This document shows positions 1 to 9,724 of a stretch of DNA of 64,000 bases, piece after piece. Within the stretch, counting starts at the first letter, position 1. Each line of letters begins with the position of its first letter. Source of the stretch: Orientallactaga sibirica (taxonomy: Eukaryota; Chordata; Mammalia; Rodentia; Dipodidae); the NCBI GenBank assembly GCA_036365145.1, contig JAEOAD010000001.1:99979501-100043500 (forward strand). The letters are read 5' to 3'. Made by a program: the position numbers and the translations under genes. A model generated the notes under the pieces. It was not told where the DNA came from. It was given only the letters and a program-made list of their open reading frames with translations, and made no database searches.

Positions 1-246
1 GCCTACCACTGTTTCTTCCAATCATGTAAACAGTACTATGAGAAGGAACTGGATTGATAATTTATAAAAAGAAAGCTGGACATTGTTGCCTTGCTTTAGA
101 CAGAGACTTAGCATTATTTTCTGTTATCTATTTTGGTTGTTCTAAAACAAGTCTAATTTTATTTCATGTAAATCACAGAGTAGTAGTCACAGAAATGATA
201 TTAATTCTGAATCTCTTTCCAGTCACTCCCTCCTTTGTATGCTTCT

Positions 247-529
247 TTTTTTGTCTTTTTTTGTTTTGTTTTGTTTTTTTGGAGAGAGACAGAGAGAGAG
301 AGGGAGAGGAAGACAGATAGAGATGGGCGTGCCAGCAGCCTCTCAGCTGCTGCGAAAGAAATCCAGATGTGTGTGCCCCCTTGTGGTCAAGTGCAGCATT
401 GCGCCCTTGTGTCACTTTGCATCTGGCCAAACGTGGGACCTGGAGATTGGAACAGCTGGAGATTGGAACCAGCGTTCTTCTTAGGCTTAGGAGGCAGGCG
501 CTTTAACCGCTAAGCCATCTCTACAGCCC
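247..529 (-). mobile_element. tRNA-derived SINE (dipodid type), long subfamily
   Basis: Read on the minus strand, the element opens with a tRNA-like head (GGCTTAGCGGTTAAAGCG, then a box B-like GGTTCCAATCTCC) and ends in a GA-rich run and a T-rich stretch on the plus strand that is its A-tail. It belongs to the long form of the family, which has an extra segment of roughly 35-40 bp holding a CCACAAGGGGGCAC motif. The same family recurs about 30 times in this window, which is why it is called a SINE and not a tRNA gene. The name is my recognition; no database was used. Confidence 0.9.
373..386 (-). promoter_or_regulatory. CTCF-like core motif inside SINE
   Basis: Minus strand reads CCACAAGGGGGCAC, close to the vertebrate CTCF core CCASYAGRKGGCRS. 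It lies in the extra segment of the long SINE subfamily. Binding is inferred from sequence only. Confidence 0.45.
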
Positions 530-1194
530 AGGTTTCTTTCTTTTTTTTAAAAAATAAAAAATTAGTTCTACTAAAATCATGGTACCTTGTATATTTCAGT
601 TTATGATTATTTTAGAACATGTTAGACTCCTAAAAAGCCCATTACTTTTTGGAACATGCACTATAAGGTCATAGAAAATAAATATCCTTTAAAGGCACTC
701 AGAGAAAACAGTATTTGCCTTCTGCTTACTACTTGGGGAATAGATACTAATGTTCATTCCTATTGTGGTTTCATTGAGAATGATGCCACTTTAATTAGTG
801 GAAAGTAATTTCTCTCCATTTTTTACTATAAAAGAAGACATCTTAGGGAAAAATTTGTTTTAATACAATCTCAAAGGAGTGATAATGTTTTTGCCTATGT
901 CCAGTGGTCTGCTTAACCTCACTAACTGTTCCATTGAGTATGTAAAAGGAAGTGAATATGCCAGTATTGCCATCTATATAAGATTTTATCAAATTTGAAG
1001 TGGCTGTTATGTACCAGGCACCTTTATTAATATTGTTTAGTACAGTGGTTCTATTCTATTTATTGTCATTTTCAAACAAAACAAATATTTTTCAAAAAAA
1101 TATTTTCAATTAGTTCATCAATATAAAAGAAATAAAATGTTTAATTTGTGAAAGTAAGTCAGAGAACATACTACAGGTTCTAATGGACTGCAGA
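530..1194. other. AT-rich unique DNA
   Basis: No repeat, ORF or RNA gene that I can recognise. Short A/T runs only. Base composition changes sharply to GC-rich at about 1195, where the CNN3 retrocopy probably begins. Confidence 0.5.
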
Positions 1195-1460
1195 GAAAGA
1201 CTTATGGGGTTGGGGTGGGGGTGCAAGCAAGGGGACAGGGCGTGCAGAGCCAAGGTGTGGGCAGCGAGTGAAACCAAGCTGGCACCACTCAGGAGCTGGA
1301 CGCAGGTGGATGGAGACCCTGAAGCCTCGCCCGAGTCCCTCCATGCGGAGGAAAGAGCTTGAGCATATCCCGCACGGCCACTCCCTGGCCCAGGAGTGGG
1401 GGACACTGCGTGCCACAGACCTGAGCCCGAGGGCAAACCCCTTTCCTCTCGTGAATCGCC
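1195..1460 (+). other. GC-rich leader of the CNN3 retrocopy (probable 5'UTR)
   Basis: This GC-rich stretch lies directly upstream of the CNN3-like ATG at 1461 and is unlike the AT-rich flank. The inference is that it is reverse-transcribed 5'UTR; I cannot confirm it without the parent transcript. Open frames of up to 108 codons here on both strands are by-products of GC richness. Confidence 0.4.
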
Positions 1461-2940
1461 ATGACCCGTTTCAACAAGGGCCTTGCCTATGGGCTTTTAA
1501 GGTCAAGGCAAGATTGCCTCCAAGTATGATCACCAGGCTGAGGAAGACCTGCGCAATTGGACAGAAGAGGTGACAGGCATGAGCACTGTCACCAGCTTCC
1601 AGCTGGGCCTGAAGGATGGCCTCGCCCTCTGCGAGCTCATTAACAAACTACAGCCAGGCTCTGTGAAGAAGGCCAGTGAGTCCTCACTGAGCCGGCCGCA
1701 GTTGGAGAACATTGGCAACCTTATTAAAGCTATCCAGGCTTATGGCATGAAACCACATGACCTATTTGAAATGATCTTTTTGAGAATGGAAACATGACCC
1801 AGGTTCAGACAACACTGGTCGCTCTCGCAGGGCTGGATTCCATACAACTATTGACACTGGAGTCAAAGTATGCAGAAAAACAAACAAGATGTTTCTATGA
1901 AGGAAATTTGAAGGCTGCCCAAAGCGTAATTGGTTTGCAGATGGAAAACTAACAAATGTGTCAGCCAGGCACGTATGACAGCTTATGGGACCAGGAGGCA
2001 TCTTTATGATCCCCAAATGAAAACTGACAATCCTTTAGAGCAGACCACGATTAGTCTGCAGATGGGTACCAACCAAGGCACCAGCCAGGTTGAATGTTGG
2101 CCTCAGGCATCAGAAGAGACATCTATGATCAGAACATTCCAGACAGAGGACAATTCAACCATCTCTCTACAGATGTACCAACAAAGCAGCTTCCCAGAAA
2201 GGAAGAACTGTGTATGGGCTCGGCGGCAAGTGCATGACCCCAAATACTGGGCTGCTCCCCCAGAGCCCGCCATTCACAACAGAAGCCAGGGCACAGGGAC
2301 AAATGGGTCTGAAATCAGTGAGCGCCATCACCAGGTAGAATATCCAGACATCATGACAAGAACGCAGGTAACTACCCCAGAGATTATCAACACGGCGACC
2401 ACGAGATGGACCACACTCAGAGTAGCTAGGTATGTAGTCCCATTGTTAATCCTGTGAGAACCAAGCTTGCCTAGAGTAATTTTTATCTCATCTTCCTAAA
2501 ATGCAATCATGCTTATTGCACCTAAAATGAATTGCCCTTCCATGCATTCCTCCTTTTTTCCTTTTTCTGCCACTTCCCTGGATAGTTGCATTTTAGTACT
2601 GTAACAATTAAATCCTACAGCATAACCAATACCTTGTATACGAAGTCAAAAGGAATAGTGTAAAAGGGGAATACTCTTGTCCAGCCAAGTCTTATGTTAA
2701 AGATCTATGCATTTTTAAAATCTTACACTAAATTTAGTATTTTCAAACAATAGGGATTTTTTTTGTTTGCTTTTAGTTTAGTGTATCATGTTTCTACATG
2801 GAAGACTAACTTCATGCTTATTTGCTAAATATGCTCTTTGCCAACTAAATGCAACATTGTAGAAATTTACATATCAGTGTCTCTGCAGTATTGTTTGGTA
2901 ATTTTTTGAATAAAGTCCTGGTCAGTGCGCATCTGTGATC
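1461..2940 (+). pseudogene. CNN3: Calponin-3 processed pseudogene
   Basis: The parent gene encodes calponin-3 (acidic calponin, about 329 residues), an actin-binding protein with an N-terminal calponin-homology (CH) domain, three calponin-like repeats and an acidic tail. Here the start reads MTRFNKG, the CH-domain part (about 1530-1860) includes [22 protein letters not shown] and [13 protein letters not shown], and the repeats appear as GLQM or SLQM blocks near 1930, 2050 and 2165. The acidic Tyr-rich tail is decayed and the stop is near 2428. There are no introns, so this is a retrocopy. It is dead: bases are missing after codon 12 (about 1496), about 4 bases are missing near 1770 and force a TGA at 1795, and more frame changes follow. 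UTR-like sequence continues to an AATAAA at about 2909. No poly(A) tail or TSD was found, so the 3' limit is uncertain. Confidence 0.92.
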
Positions 2941-3440
2941 ATATGTGTACTCATTCTTTTACTTGGGTTGACAAGGTCTTTTCAGAGTGGTGTTTCTGAA
3001 GGAGCTTGAACAAAACATGGCCTGTGTACAGTTAGGTCTAGGTGGCATGGTTGCAACATCTTCATGTGTGCCAGTGTATCAATGTACAGTTGCCCTGTTT
3101 TTCTCAACTGCATTTATTACTGCATTTCTCAGCATAAACTTGACCCATTGTATTTTTTATAAGTAAATATTTTTGAACATTAGAAAAACAGACTCAGGAT
3201 TTATAACCTTCATTATGACCAATAGACAATATGACCAATGGGCATGACAAAGTGTTCCTTGTCATTATTAGCTAAATGATTATTCCTTGGCCAAATTTTA
3301 ATAGGATCAATTTCAAGGCACTCTCTTTTATTTACATTTATTCAATCTTATTCATCCACCATCTTTATCCTAGGAAATTTGCCATAACAATTAATGCTAT
3401 TTCAACTGGAGCTCTGGTGCCAAACTCAAAATGTATTTTC
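2941..3440. other. Sequence downstream of the CNN3 retrocopy
   Basis: No feature recognised. It may be further CNN3 3'UTR, since no A-tail follows the AATAAA at 2909, or ordinary flank. Confidence 0.35.
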
Positions 3441-3441
3441 T

Positions 3442-3604
3442 GAGACAGGCATGGTGGTGCATGCCTTTAATCCCAGCACTTGGGAGACAGAGGTAGGAGG
3501 ATCACCATGAGATTGAAGCCACCCTGAGACCACATAGTGAATTCCAGGTCAGCTTGAGCTAGATTGAGACCCTACCTCGAAAAACAAAAAAAAAAAAAAA
3601 AAAA
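3442..3604 (+). mobile_element. B1 SINE
   Basis: 7SL-derived B1 with the conserved core CCTTTAATCCCAGCACTTGG, the dipodid-like phrase AGTGAATTCCAGGTCAGC, and a poly(A) tail at 3588-3604. Confidence 0.93.
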
Positions 3605-3814
3605 GTATTTTCTCGTAACTAACAAACATCTTTTAGGAAGTAATTCAAGCGAAATAAATAAGCCATAGACTTAATCCCTCACAAGTGTCTATGCTTCCTT
3701 CAGTATGCATTCAGTTTGAGTATGGGAAGAGTTTCCCTGGATGTGAGTGTCCCTGAGGGTGATCTATATATGAGTTTATCAATACAATGTGGTTAAAATG
3801 CACTCTTTGTAATG

Positions 3815-3870
3815 AGACATTTGGTTATTCTCTCTCTCTGTCAAATAAACAAATAAAAAGTACAGATTTG
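3815..3870 (+). mobile_element. SINE tail fragment
   Basis: CT run followed by TCAAATAAACAAATAAA, the typical 3' end of the tRNA SINE. The body is not recognisable. Confidence 0.4.
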
Positions 3871-4097
3871 CAGGCTAGAGAGATGGCTTAACTGTTAAGG
3901 CATTTGCTGGCAAAGCCAAAGGACTCAGGTTTCCCCAGTGCACACATAAACCCAGATGAACGAGGTGGTGCATGCATCTGAAGTTCATTTGCAGTGGCTA
4001 GAGACCCTAGCATGCTCTCTCTCTCTATCTCTCTCTCTCGTCTTTATCTCTATCTTCCTCTTTCTCTACATCTCTCAAACAAATAAATAAAATGTAT
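3871..4097 (+). mobile_element. tRNA-derived SINE crossed by duplication breakpoint
   Basis: Full-length copy (GGCTAGAGAGATGGCTTAAC start, AAATAAATAAA end). Position 3928, inside it, is the left breakpoint of the 2.56 kb tandem duplication, so its 3' part appears again at 6493-6662. Confidence 0.88.
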
Positions 4098-4146
4098 TTT
4101 GAAGCTGGAATATTTGATTGTTTTGCACACATTAAAAATAAATTAT

Positions 4147-4345
4147 AGGGATGGAGAGATGGCTTAGAAGTTAAGCCATTTGCCTGCAAAGCCAAAGCAT
4201 CCCAGTTCGATTCTCCAGGACCCACGTAAGCCAGATGCACAAAGGGACACGTGCATCTGGAGTTCGTTTACAGTGGCAGGAGGCCCTGGCATACCCATTC
4301 TCTCTTTCTCTCTGCCTTTTGCTCTCTTTCAAATACATATATTTG
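4147..4345 (+). mobile_element. tRNA-derived SINE
   Basis: Head GGATGGAGAGATGGCTTAGA and box B-like AGTTCGATTCTCC are clear. The tail is short and abuts the next SINE. Confidence 0.88.
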
Positions 4346-4346
4346 C

Positions 4347-4540
4347 ACTGGGCTTGGAGATTGCCCAGCAGTTTAAAGGTGCTTGCTTGCTTGCAAAGCC
4401 TTCCAACCTGGGTTTGATTATCCAGCACCCATGTAAAGCCAGATGAAAAAAGTGGTACATGCATCCGGAATTCTTTTGTAGTGACAAGAGGCCCTGGCTC
4501 CCCATTCATACTCTTTGTCTTCATAAAAATAAATAAATTA
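4347..4540 (+). mobile_element. tRNA-derived SINE, diverged
   Basis: Older copy immediately behind the previous one (GGGCTTGGAGATTGCCCAGC start), ending in AAAATAAATAAAT. Confidence 0.82.
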
Positions 4541-4754
4541 TTAATAAAGTGTTCCTTTTAGAAAGATAATTTTATTACTTTTAATTGACTATAAAGTGTC
4601 CAAATACCAGCTATGTCATATGAACACATTTGAAATAAGGTTCAAAATCAAACAACATTATTTAATGTAGTGATGAATTCATATTTAGATCTCTGGCCAT
4701 AAAGAATGAGGAAAGGAAAGATGAAAATAATACTATATATGTTTTAAGATTTTA

Positions 4755-4925
4755 AATATTTTTCTTGTTGCTGTGACAACACACCTGACGAAAGCAACTT
4801 AAGGAAAGAAGGGTTTTGGGGGGCTCACAGTTTGAGGTGACAGTCCATCATGGTGGAAGGTCAGGAAGTGCCTGGTACACTGTATCCACAGTCAGGAGTC
4901 AGAGAGAGATGAATGCCAGGCTCTG
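4755..4925 (-). mobile_element. ERVL-MaLR LTR, 3' part
   Basis: On the minus strand the order is ...ACTGTGAGCC...AAGTTGCTTTCGTCAGG...TTGTCACAGCAACAAG, which is the usual 3' end of rodent MaLR LTRs. The 5' part is missing or too decayed to recognise. Confidence 0.65.
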
Positions 4926-5227
4926 CCTGGGCTTTCCTTTTTCTTTTTATTCAGGCCAGGATCCTCTCCTATGCATGGTATTGGTCCTAGTTAGGATGGT
5001 TGTTCCTCTTTGCTTTTTCGAATCTAGAAACTCTCTTATACACGTTCTTAGATGTTTGTTTCCATAATGACTGTAAATCCAATCTTGTATTTTCAATAGC
5101 TTGACATAATTAGCTTATGCACAGCCCACTGGATAGCTCTAGCCAGCTTAGACATTCTGACACACTAAACCCAAAATCAAGGCAGAAGGAGGATATATGT
5201 GTCCTTGTGTTTATTTTGAAATTGTCA

Positions 5228-5596
5228 TGCTGTTTAGGGCAATGTAAAGTATGGTCCCCCATAAACTCAGGGGTTATTAAAATTGAATTTGCAACTTCTG
5301 CTCCTAGCAGGCCAACTCCTGCTACAGGAGTCATGTTACTGGAGACAGATCTGAATTCCAGCCCAAAAGTAAGCAGAGAAGTGTGAGCATGGGCCTCCTG
5401 CTGCTACAGGTTCATGCTTCCTTACTTGTGAAACTTGTGAAGTTTGAGTCTCTGTGCTTGGGTCTGTGAAAGGGGCCAGCTTCTTCTTCTAGTGTGGAAC
5501 TTCCACTGGATCTATAATACCAAAATGAATCCTATCCTCCACTAAACTATGACTGGTTTGGAAGTTCATTCCAGCAAGGTGGAACTGACTATAACA
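5228..5596 (+). mobile_element. ERVL-MaLR LTR, old
   Basis: Begins TGCTGTTTAGGGCAATG then ATGGTCCCCCATAAACTC, and ends GGAAGTTCATTCCAGC...ACTATAACA, parallel to the younger MaLR LTRs at 26 and 55 kb (ending GAAGTTCATCTCAGC...CTGCTACA). Confidence 0.65.
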
Positions 5597-5694
5597 TTGT
5601 TATTCTGGGACCACTTAGTTTGCCATTCAGACATACCAAGTGCTCTAAATTTGTTATTGTTTAATTGTAAGGAGAGAGATGTGTGTGTTTGTAT

Positions 5695-5695
<1 letters not shown>

Positions 5696-5768
<73 letters not shown>

Positions 5769-5790
5769 CAGAGAGAGAGAGAGAGAGAAA
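5696..5790. repeat. (GT)n(GA)n microsatellite
   Basis: A GT run (about 5696-5727) passes directly into a GA run with a few CAGA units. The GA part is probably an expansion of the A-rich end of the minus-strand SINE that follows. The duplicate at 8254-8332 differs in length. Confidence 0.95.
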
Positions 5791-5946
5791 GAGAATATGA
5801 ATGAGTGTGCCAAGGCCTCTTGCCACTACAAAGGAACTCCAGATGCATGTGCAATTTTATAGATCTGGTTTTAGGTGGGTACTGGAGAACCTAAGCTATC
5901 AGACTTTATAATAAAGTACCTTAACTGCTGAGCCATCTCTCTGGCC
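5791..5946 (-). mobile_element. tRNA-derived SINE
   Basis: Minus-strand copy; its head is seen on the plus strand as TTAACTGCTGAGCCATCTCT at 5920-5939. The internal segment is diverged (box B weak). Confidence 0.8.
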
Positions 5947-6311
5947 TTATTTTCTTCTTATTTAATCTTAGTTTTGAGTTTTTTTCCACTTAATATATAA
6001 CTTTATGATTTATTTTTTAACATTGGAAAACTACATGTACTGTCAATGATGCAGCCCTCTTCTACATGGAGAAAGGGCTCTTTCCCTAAACATTAAAGAT
6101 CTTATATTTCCATCAAGTTCTTTTATTCACTTTTCTTTCAATATATTAAATTATAATATAGGAAGTTAGGAAAAGGTAAAACTTGCAGTGCTTACTTTAA
6201 ATTTTAAATGATAGTAATTTATCACTAACATCTATCATGAATATTTTTAAATAAAATTAACAAAATTATCAATGATCATACTTAAAAACTAAAACAACAT
6301 AAAATAAAGAT
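5947..6311. other. AT-rich unique DNA within the duplication
   Basis: Nothing recognised; repeated in copy 2 at about 8491-8856. Confidence 0.4.
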
Positions 6312-6492
6312 AGAGATCGAGACATGGCTTCGTGGTTAAAACACTTGTGTGCAAAGCCCAAGGACCAAGGTTTGATTATGTAAGCCAGATACACAAAGTG
6401 GCACATGTGTCTTGACTTCATTCGCAGTGGCTAGAGGTCCTAGTACATCTATTCTCTCTTTCTCTCTTACTCTTTCTTTCTGTCTTAAAATA
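6312..6492 (+). mobile_element. tRNA-derived SINE cut by the duplication junction
   Basis: The intact counterpart at 8857-9066 continues TCTTAAAATAAGTAAATAAA. Here it stops at TCTTAAAATA and jumps to GGTTTCCCCAG, which dates the duplication after this SINE inserted. Confidence 0.9.
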
Positions 6493-6662
6493 GGTTTCCC
6501 CAGTGCACACATAAACCCAGATGAACGAGGTGGTGCATGCATCTGAAGTTCATTTGCAGTGGCTAGAGACCCTAGCATGCTCTCTCTCTCTATCTCTCTC
6601 TCTCGTCTTTATCTCTATCTTCCTCTTTCTCTACATCTCTCAAACAAATAAATAAAATGTAT
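6493..6662 (+). mobile_element. tRNA SINE, 3' part (duplicate of 3928-4097)
   Basis: Starts mid-element at the duplication junction and lacks the tRNA-like head. Confidence 0.88.
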
Positions 6663-6711
6663 TTTGAAGCTGGAATATTTGATTGTTTTGCACACATTAA
6701 AAATAAATTAT

Positions 6712-6910
6712 AGGGATGGAGAGATGGCTTAGAAGTTAAGCCATTTGCCTGCAAAGCCAAAGCATCCCAGTTCGATTCTCCAGGACCCACGTAAGCCAGA
6801 TGCACAAAGGGACACGTGCATCTGGAGTTCGTTTACAGTGGCTGGAGGCCCTGGCATACCCATTCTCTCTTTCTCTCTGCCTTTTGCTCTCTTTCAAATA
6901 CATATATTTG
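6712..6910 (+). mobile_element. tRNA SINE (duplicate of 4147)
   Basis: Same copy as at 4147, with a change in GTGGCTGG versus GTGGCAGG; the copy-2 base matches the SINE family consensus. Confidence 0.88.
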
Positions 6911-6911
6911 C

Positions 6912-7105
6912 ACTGGGCTTGGAGATTGCCCAGCAGTTTAAAGGTGTTTGCTTGCTTGCAAAGCCTTCCAACCTGGGTTTGATTCTCCAGCACCCATGTA
7001 AAACCAGATGAAAAAAGTGGTACATGCATCTGGAATTCTTTTGTAGTGACAAGAGGCCCTGGCTCCCCATACATACTCTTTGTCTTCATAAAAATAAATA
7101 AATTA
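6912..7105 (+). mobile_element. tRNA SINE (duplicate of 4347)
   Basis: Duplicate of the diverged SINE; GATTCTCCAGC here versus GATTATCCAGC in copy 1. Confidence 0.82.
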
Positions 7106-7319
7106 TTAATAAAGTGTTCCTTTTAGAAAGATAATTTTATTACTTTTAATTGACTATAAAGTGTCCAAATACCAGCTATGTCATATGAACACATTTGAAA
7201 TAAGGTTCAAAATCAAACAACATTATTTAATGTAGTGATGAATTCATATTTAGATCTCTGGCCATAAAGAATGAGGAAAGGAAAGATGAAAATAATACTA
7301 TATATGTTTTAAGATTTTA

Positions 7320-7483
7320 AATATTTTTCTTGTTGCTGTGACAACACACCTGACGAAAGCAACTTAAGGAAAGAAGGGTTTTGGGGGGCTCACAGTTTGA
7401 GGTGACAGTCCATCATGGTGGAAGGTCAGGAAGTGCCTGGTACACTGTATCCACAGTCAGGAGTCAGAGAGAGATGAATGCCA
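7320..7483 (-). mobile_element. MaLR LTR 3' part (duplicate of 4755)
   Basis: Same LTR fragment as in copy 1; a 7-bp loss follows at about 7500. Confidence 0.65.
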
Positions 7484-7785
7484 GGCTCTGCCTGGGCTTT
7501 CTTTTTATTCAGGCCAGGATCCTCTCCTATGCATGGTATTGGTCCTAGTTAGGATGGTTGTTCCTCTTTGCTTTTTCGAATCTAGAAACTCTCTTATACA
7601 CGTTCTTAGATGTTTGTTTCCATAATGACTGTAAATCCAATCTTGTATTTTCAATAGCTTGACATAATTAGCTTATGCACAGCCCACTGGATAGCTCTAG
7701 CCAGCTTAGACATTCTGACACACTAAACCCAAAATCAAGGCAGAAGGAGGATATATGTGTCCTTGTGTTTATTTTGAAATTGTCA

Positions 7786-8154
7786 TGCTGTTTAGGGCAA
7801 TGTAAAGTATGGTCCCCCATAAACTCAGGGGTTATTAAAATTGAATTTGCAACTTCTGCTCCTAGCAGGCCAACTCCTGCTACAGGAGTCATGTTACTGG
7901 AGACAGATCTGAATTCCAGCCCAAAAGTAAGCAGAGAAGTGTGAGCATGGGCCTCCTGCTGCTACAGGTTCATGCTTCCTTACTTGTGAAACTTGTGAAG
8001 TTTGAGTCTCTGTGCTTGGATCTGTGAAAGGGGCCAGCTTCTTCTTCTAGTGTGGAACTTCCACTGGATCTATAATACCAAAATGAATCCTATCCTCCAC
8101 TAAACTATGACTGGTTTGGAAGTTCATTCCAGCAAGGTGGAACTGACTATAACA
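7786..8154 (+). mobile_element. MaLR LTR (duplicate of 5228)
   Basis: Second copy of the old LTR; differs at 8019 (GATCTG versus GGTCTG). Confidence 0.65.
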
Positions 8155-8253
8155 TTGTTATTCTGGGACCACTTAGTTTGCCATTCAGACATACCAAGTG
8201 CTCTAAATTTGTTATTGTTTAATTGTAAGGAGAGAGATGTGTGTGTTTGTATG

Positions 8254-8256
8254 GGT

Positions 8257-8332
<76 letters not shown>
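8254..8332. repeat. (GT)n(GA)n microsatellite, copy 2
   Basis: Purer and shorter than copy 1: the CAGA interruptions are absent. Confidence 0.95.
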
Positions 8333-8343
<11 letters not shown>

Positions 8344-8490
8344 AATGAGTGTGCCAAGGCCTCTTGCCACTACAAAGGAACTCCAGATGCATGTGCAATT
8401 TTATAGATCTGGTTTTAGGTGGGTACTGGAGAACCTAAGCTATCAGACTTTATAATAAAGTACCTTAACTGCTGAGCCATCTCTCTGGCC
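8333..8490 (-). mobile_element. tRNA SINE (duplicate of 5791)
   Basis: Same minus-strand SINE as in copy 1. Confidence 0.8.
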
Positions 8491-8856
8491 TTATTTTCTT
8501 CTTATTTAATCTTAGTTTTGTGTTTTTTTCCACTTAATATATAACTTTATGATTTATTTTTTAACATTGGAAAACTACATGTACTGTCAATGATGCAGCC
8601 CTCTTCTACATGGAGAAAGGGCTCTTTCCCTAAACATTAAAGATCTTATATTTCCATCAAGTTCTTTTATTCACTTTTCTTTCAATATATTAAATTATAA
8701 TATAGGAAGTTAGGAAAAGGTAAAACTTGCAGTGCTTACTTTAAATTTTAAATGATAGTAATTTATCACTAACATCTATCATGAATATTTTTAAATAAAA
8801 TTAAAAAAATTATCAATGATCATACTTAAAAACTAAAACAACATAAAATAAAGATA

Positions 8857-9066
8857 GAGATCGAGACATGGCTTCGTGGTTAAAACACTTGTGTGCAAAG
8901 CCCAAGGACCAAGGTTTGATTCCCCATGTAAGCCAGATACACAAAGTGGCACATGTGTCTTGACTTCATTCGCAGTGGCTAGAGGTCCTAGTACATCTAT
9001 TCTCTCTTTCTCTCTTACTCTTTCTTTCTGTCTTAAAATAAGTAAATAAATTAAATATTTAAAAAA
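8857..9066 (+). mobile_element. tRNA-derived SINE, full 3' end
   Basis: Complete version of the SINE truncated at 6492. It keeps its AAGTAAATAAA tail plus an A-run, and so marks the right end of the ancestral unit. Confidence 0.88.
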
Positions 9067-9084
9067 AAAAAAAACATGCTTTTT

Positions 9085-9272
9085 GGGCTGGCTTACCAGT
9101 TAAGGCACTCACCTTCAAAGCCATAAGATGCAGGTTTGATTCCCTAGACCATAGTAAGCCAGATGCACAAGGTGATGCATGTGTCTGGAGATTGTTTGCA
9201 GTGGCTGGAGACCCTGTTGCATCCATTCTCTCTCTTAAATAAATAAAATAAAAATAAAAAAATATAAAATGA
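9085..9272 (+). mobile_element. tRNA-derived SINE
   Basis: GGGCTGGCTTACCAGTTAAGG head (short loss of the GAGAGAT part) and AAATAAATAAAATAAAAATA tail. Confidence 0.85.
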
Positions 9273-9349
9273 ATAAAAACAAAACAATGGTAACAGCCAA
9301 AACCGCAGTCAATCCAGTGACTTCACTGCAAAGGAGAGGTTAAGGGTTA

Positions 9350-9719
9350 TGTTGCAGTCAGGTTCGCATTGCTGGTAGAAATCACACAACCAAGAGCAGG
9401 TTTTGGGGGTGGGGGAAAGGATTTAATTTGGCTTACAGACTCAAAACGAAGCTCCATGATGGCAGGGGAAAAAGAAGGCATGAGCAGAGGGTGGACATCA
9501 CCCCCTGGCCAACATAAAGTGGACAATAGCAACAGGAGTGTGTGCCAAACACTGGCAAAGGGGACACTGGCTATAATACCCATAACCCTACCCCCATTAA
9601 TACACTGCCTTCAGGAGACATTAATTCCCAAATCTCTATCAGCTGGGAACCTAGCATTCAGGGAACCTAGCATTCAGAACCCTTAAGTTTATGGAGGACA
9701 CCTGAATCAAGCCACCACA
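9350..9719 (-). mobile_element. Solo ERVL-MaLR LTR with 5-bp TSD
   Basis: The minus strand runs TGTGGTGGCTTGATTCAGG ... TGACTGCAACA (TG...CA ends, 370 bp). Perfect 5-bp target duplications GGTTA flank it at 9345-9349 and 9720-9724, as expected for ERVL-class integration. A variant polyadenylation signal AATTAAATCC is present and there is no internal region, so it is a solo LTR left by LTR-LTR recombination. The 79- and 105-codon frames inside are incidental. Confidence 0.88.
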
Positions 9720-9724
9720 GGTTA

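Larger units (their letters stand above)
3928..6492 (+). repeat. Tandem duplication, copy 1 (2565 bp)
   Basis: The sequence from 3928 (GGTTTCCCCAGTG) to 6492 is repeated head-to-tail from 6493. It contains four complete or partial tRNA SINEs, two MaLR LTR pieces and a GT/GA microsatellite. Scattered differences from copy 2 are mainly point changes, a 7-bp indel near 4940/7500, microsatellite length, and a 4-bp indel near 6380/8918. The copies look about 99 percent alike outside the microsatellite, estimated by eye. Confidence 0.95.
6493..9040 (+). repeat. Tandem duplication, copy 2 (2548 bp)
   Basis: Direct head-to-tail repeat of 3928-6492. It is 17 bp shorter, from a 7-bp loss near 7500 and a shorter GT/GA run, partly offset by a 4-bp gain at 8918. 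The junction shows at most 1 bp of shared sequence and does not align the two SINEs at homologous positions, so end-joining or replication slippage fits better than SINE-SINE recombination. Confidence 0.95.

Noticed and set aside
1110..1436. 108-codon minus-strand frame near the CNN3 retrocopy
   Set aside because: Antisense to the probable 5'UTR; open because of GC richness.
4171..4524. 117-codon frame repeated at 6736-7089
   Set aside because: Runs through two SINEs; the repetition comes from the tandem duplication, not from gene duplication.
5566..5854. Minus-strand frames rich in Ser-Leu and Thr-His
   Set aside because: They are translations of the (GA)n and (GT)n microsatellite; the copy-2 frames at 8107-8406 have the same cause.
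3928..9040. Reading the duplication as pure assembly error
   Set aside because: The copies differ at scattered bases and in microsatellite length, so a real duplication is possible; haplotype joining is not excluded and is noted in the finding.
9369..9686. 105-codon frame as a protein
   Set aside because: Lies antisense within a solo MaLR LTR with perfect TSDs.
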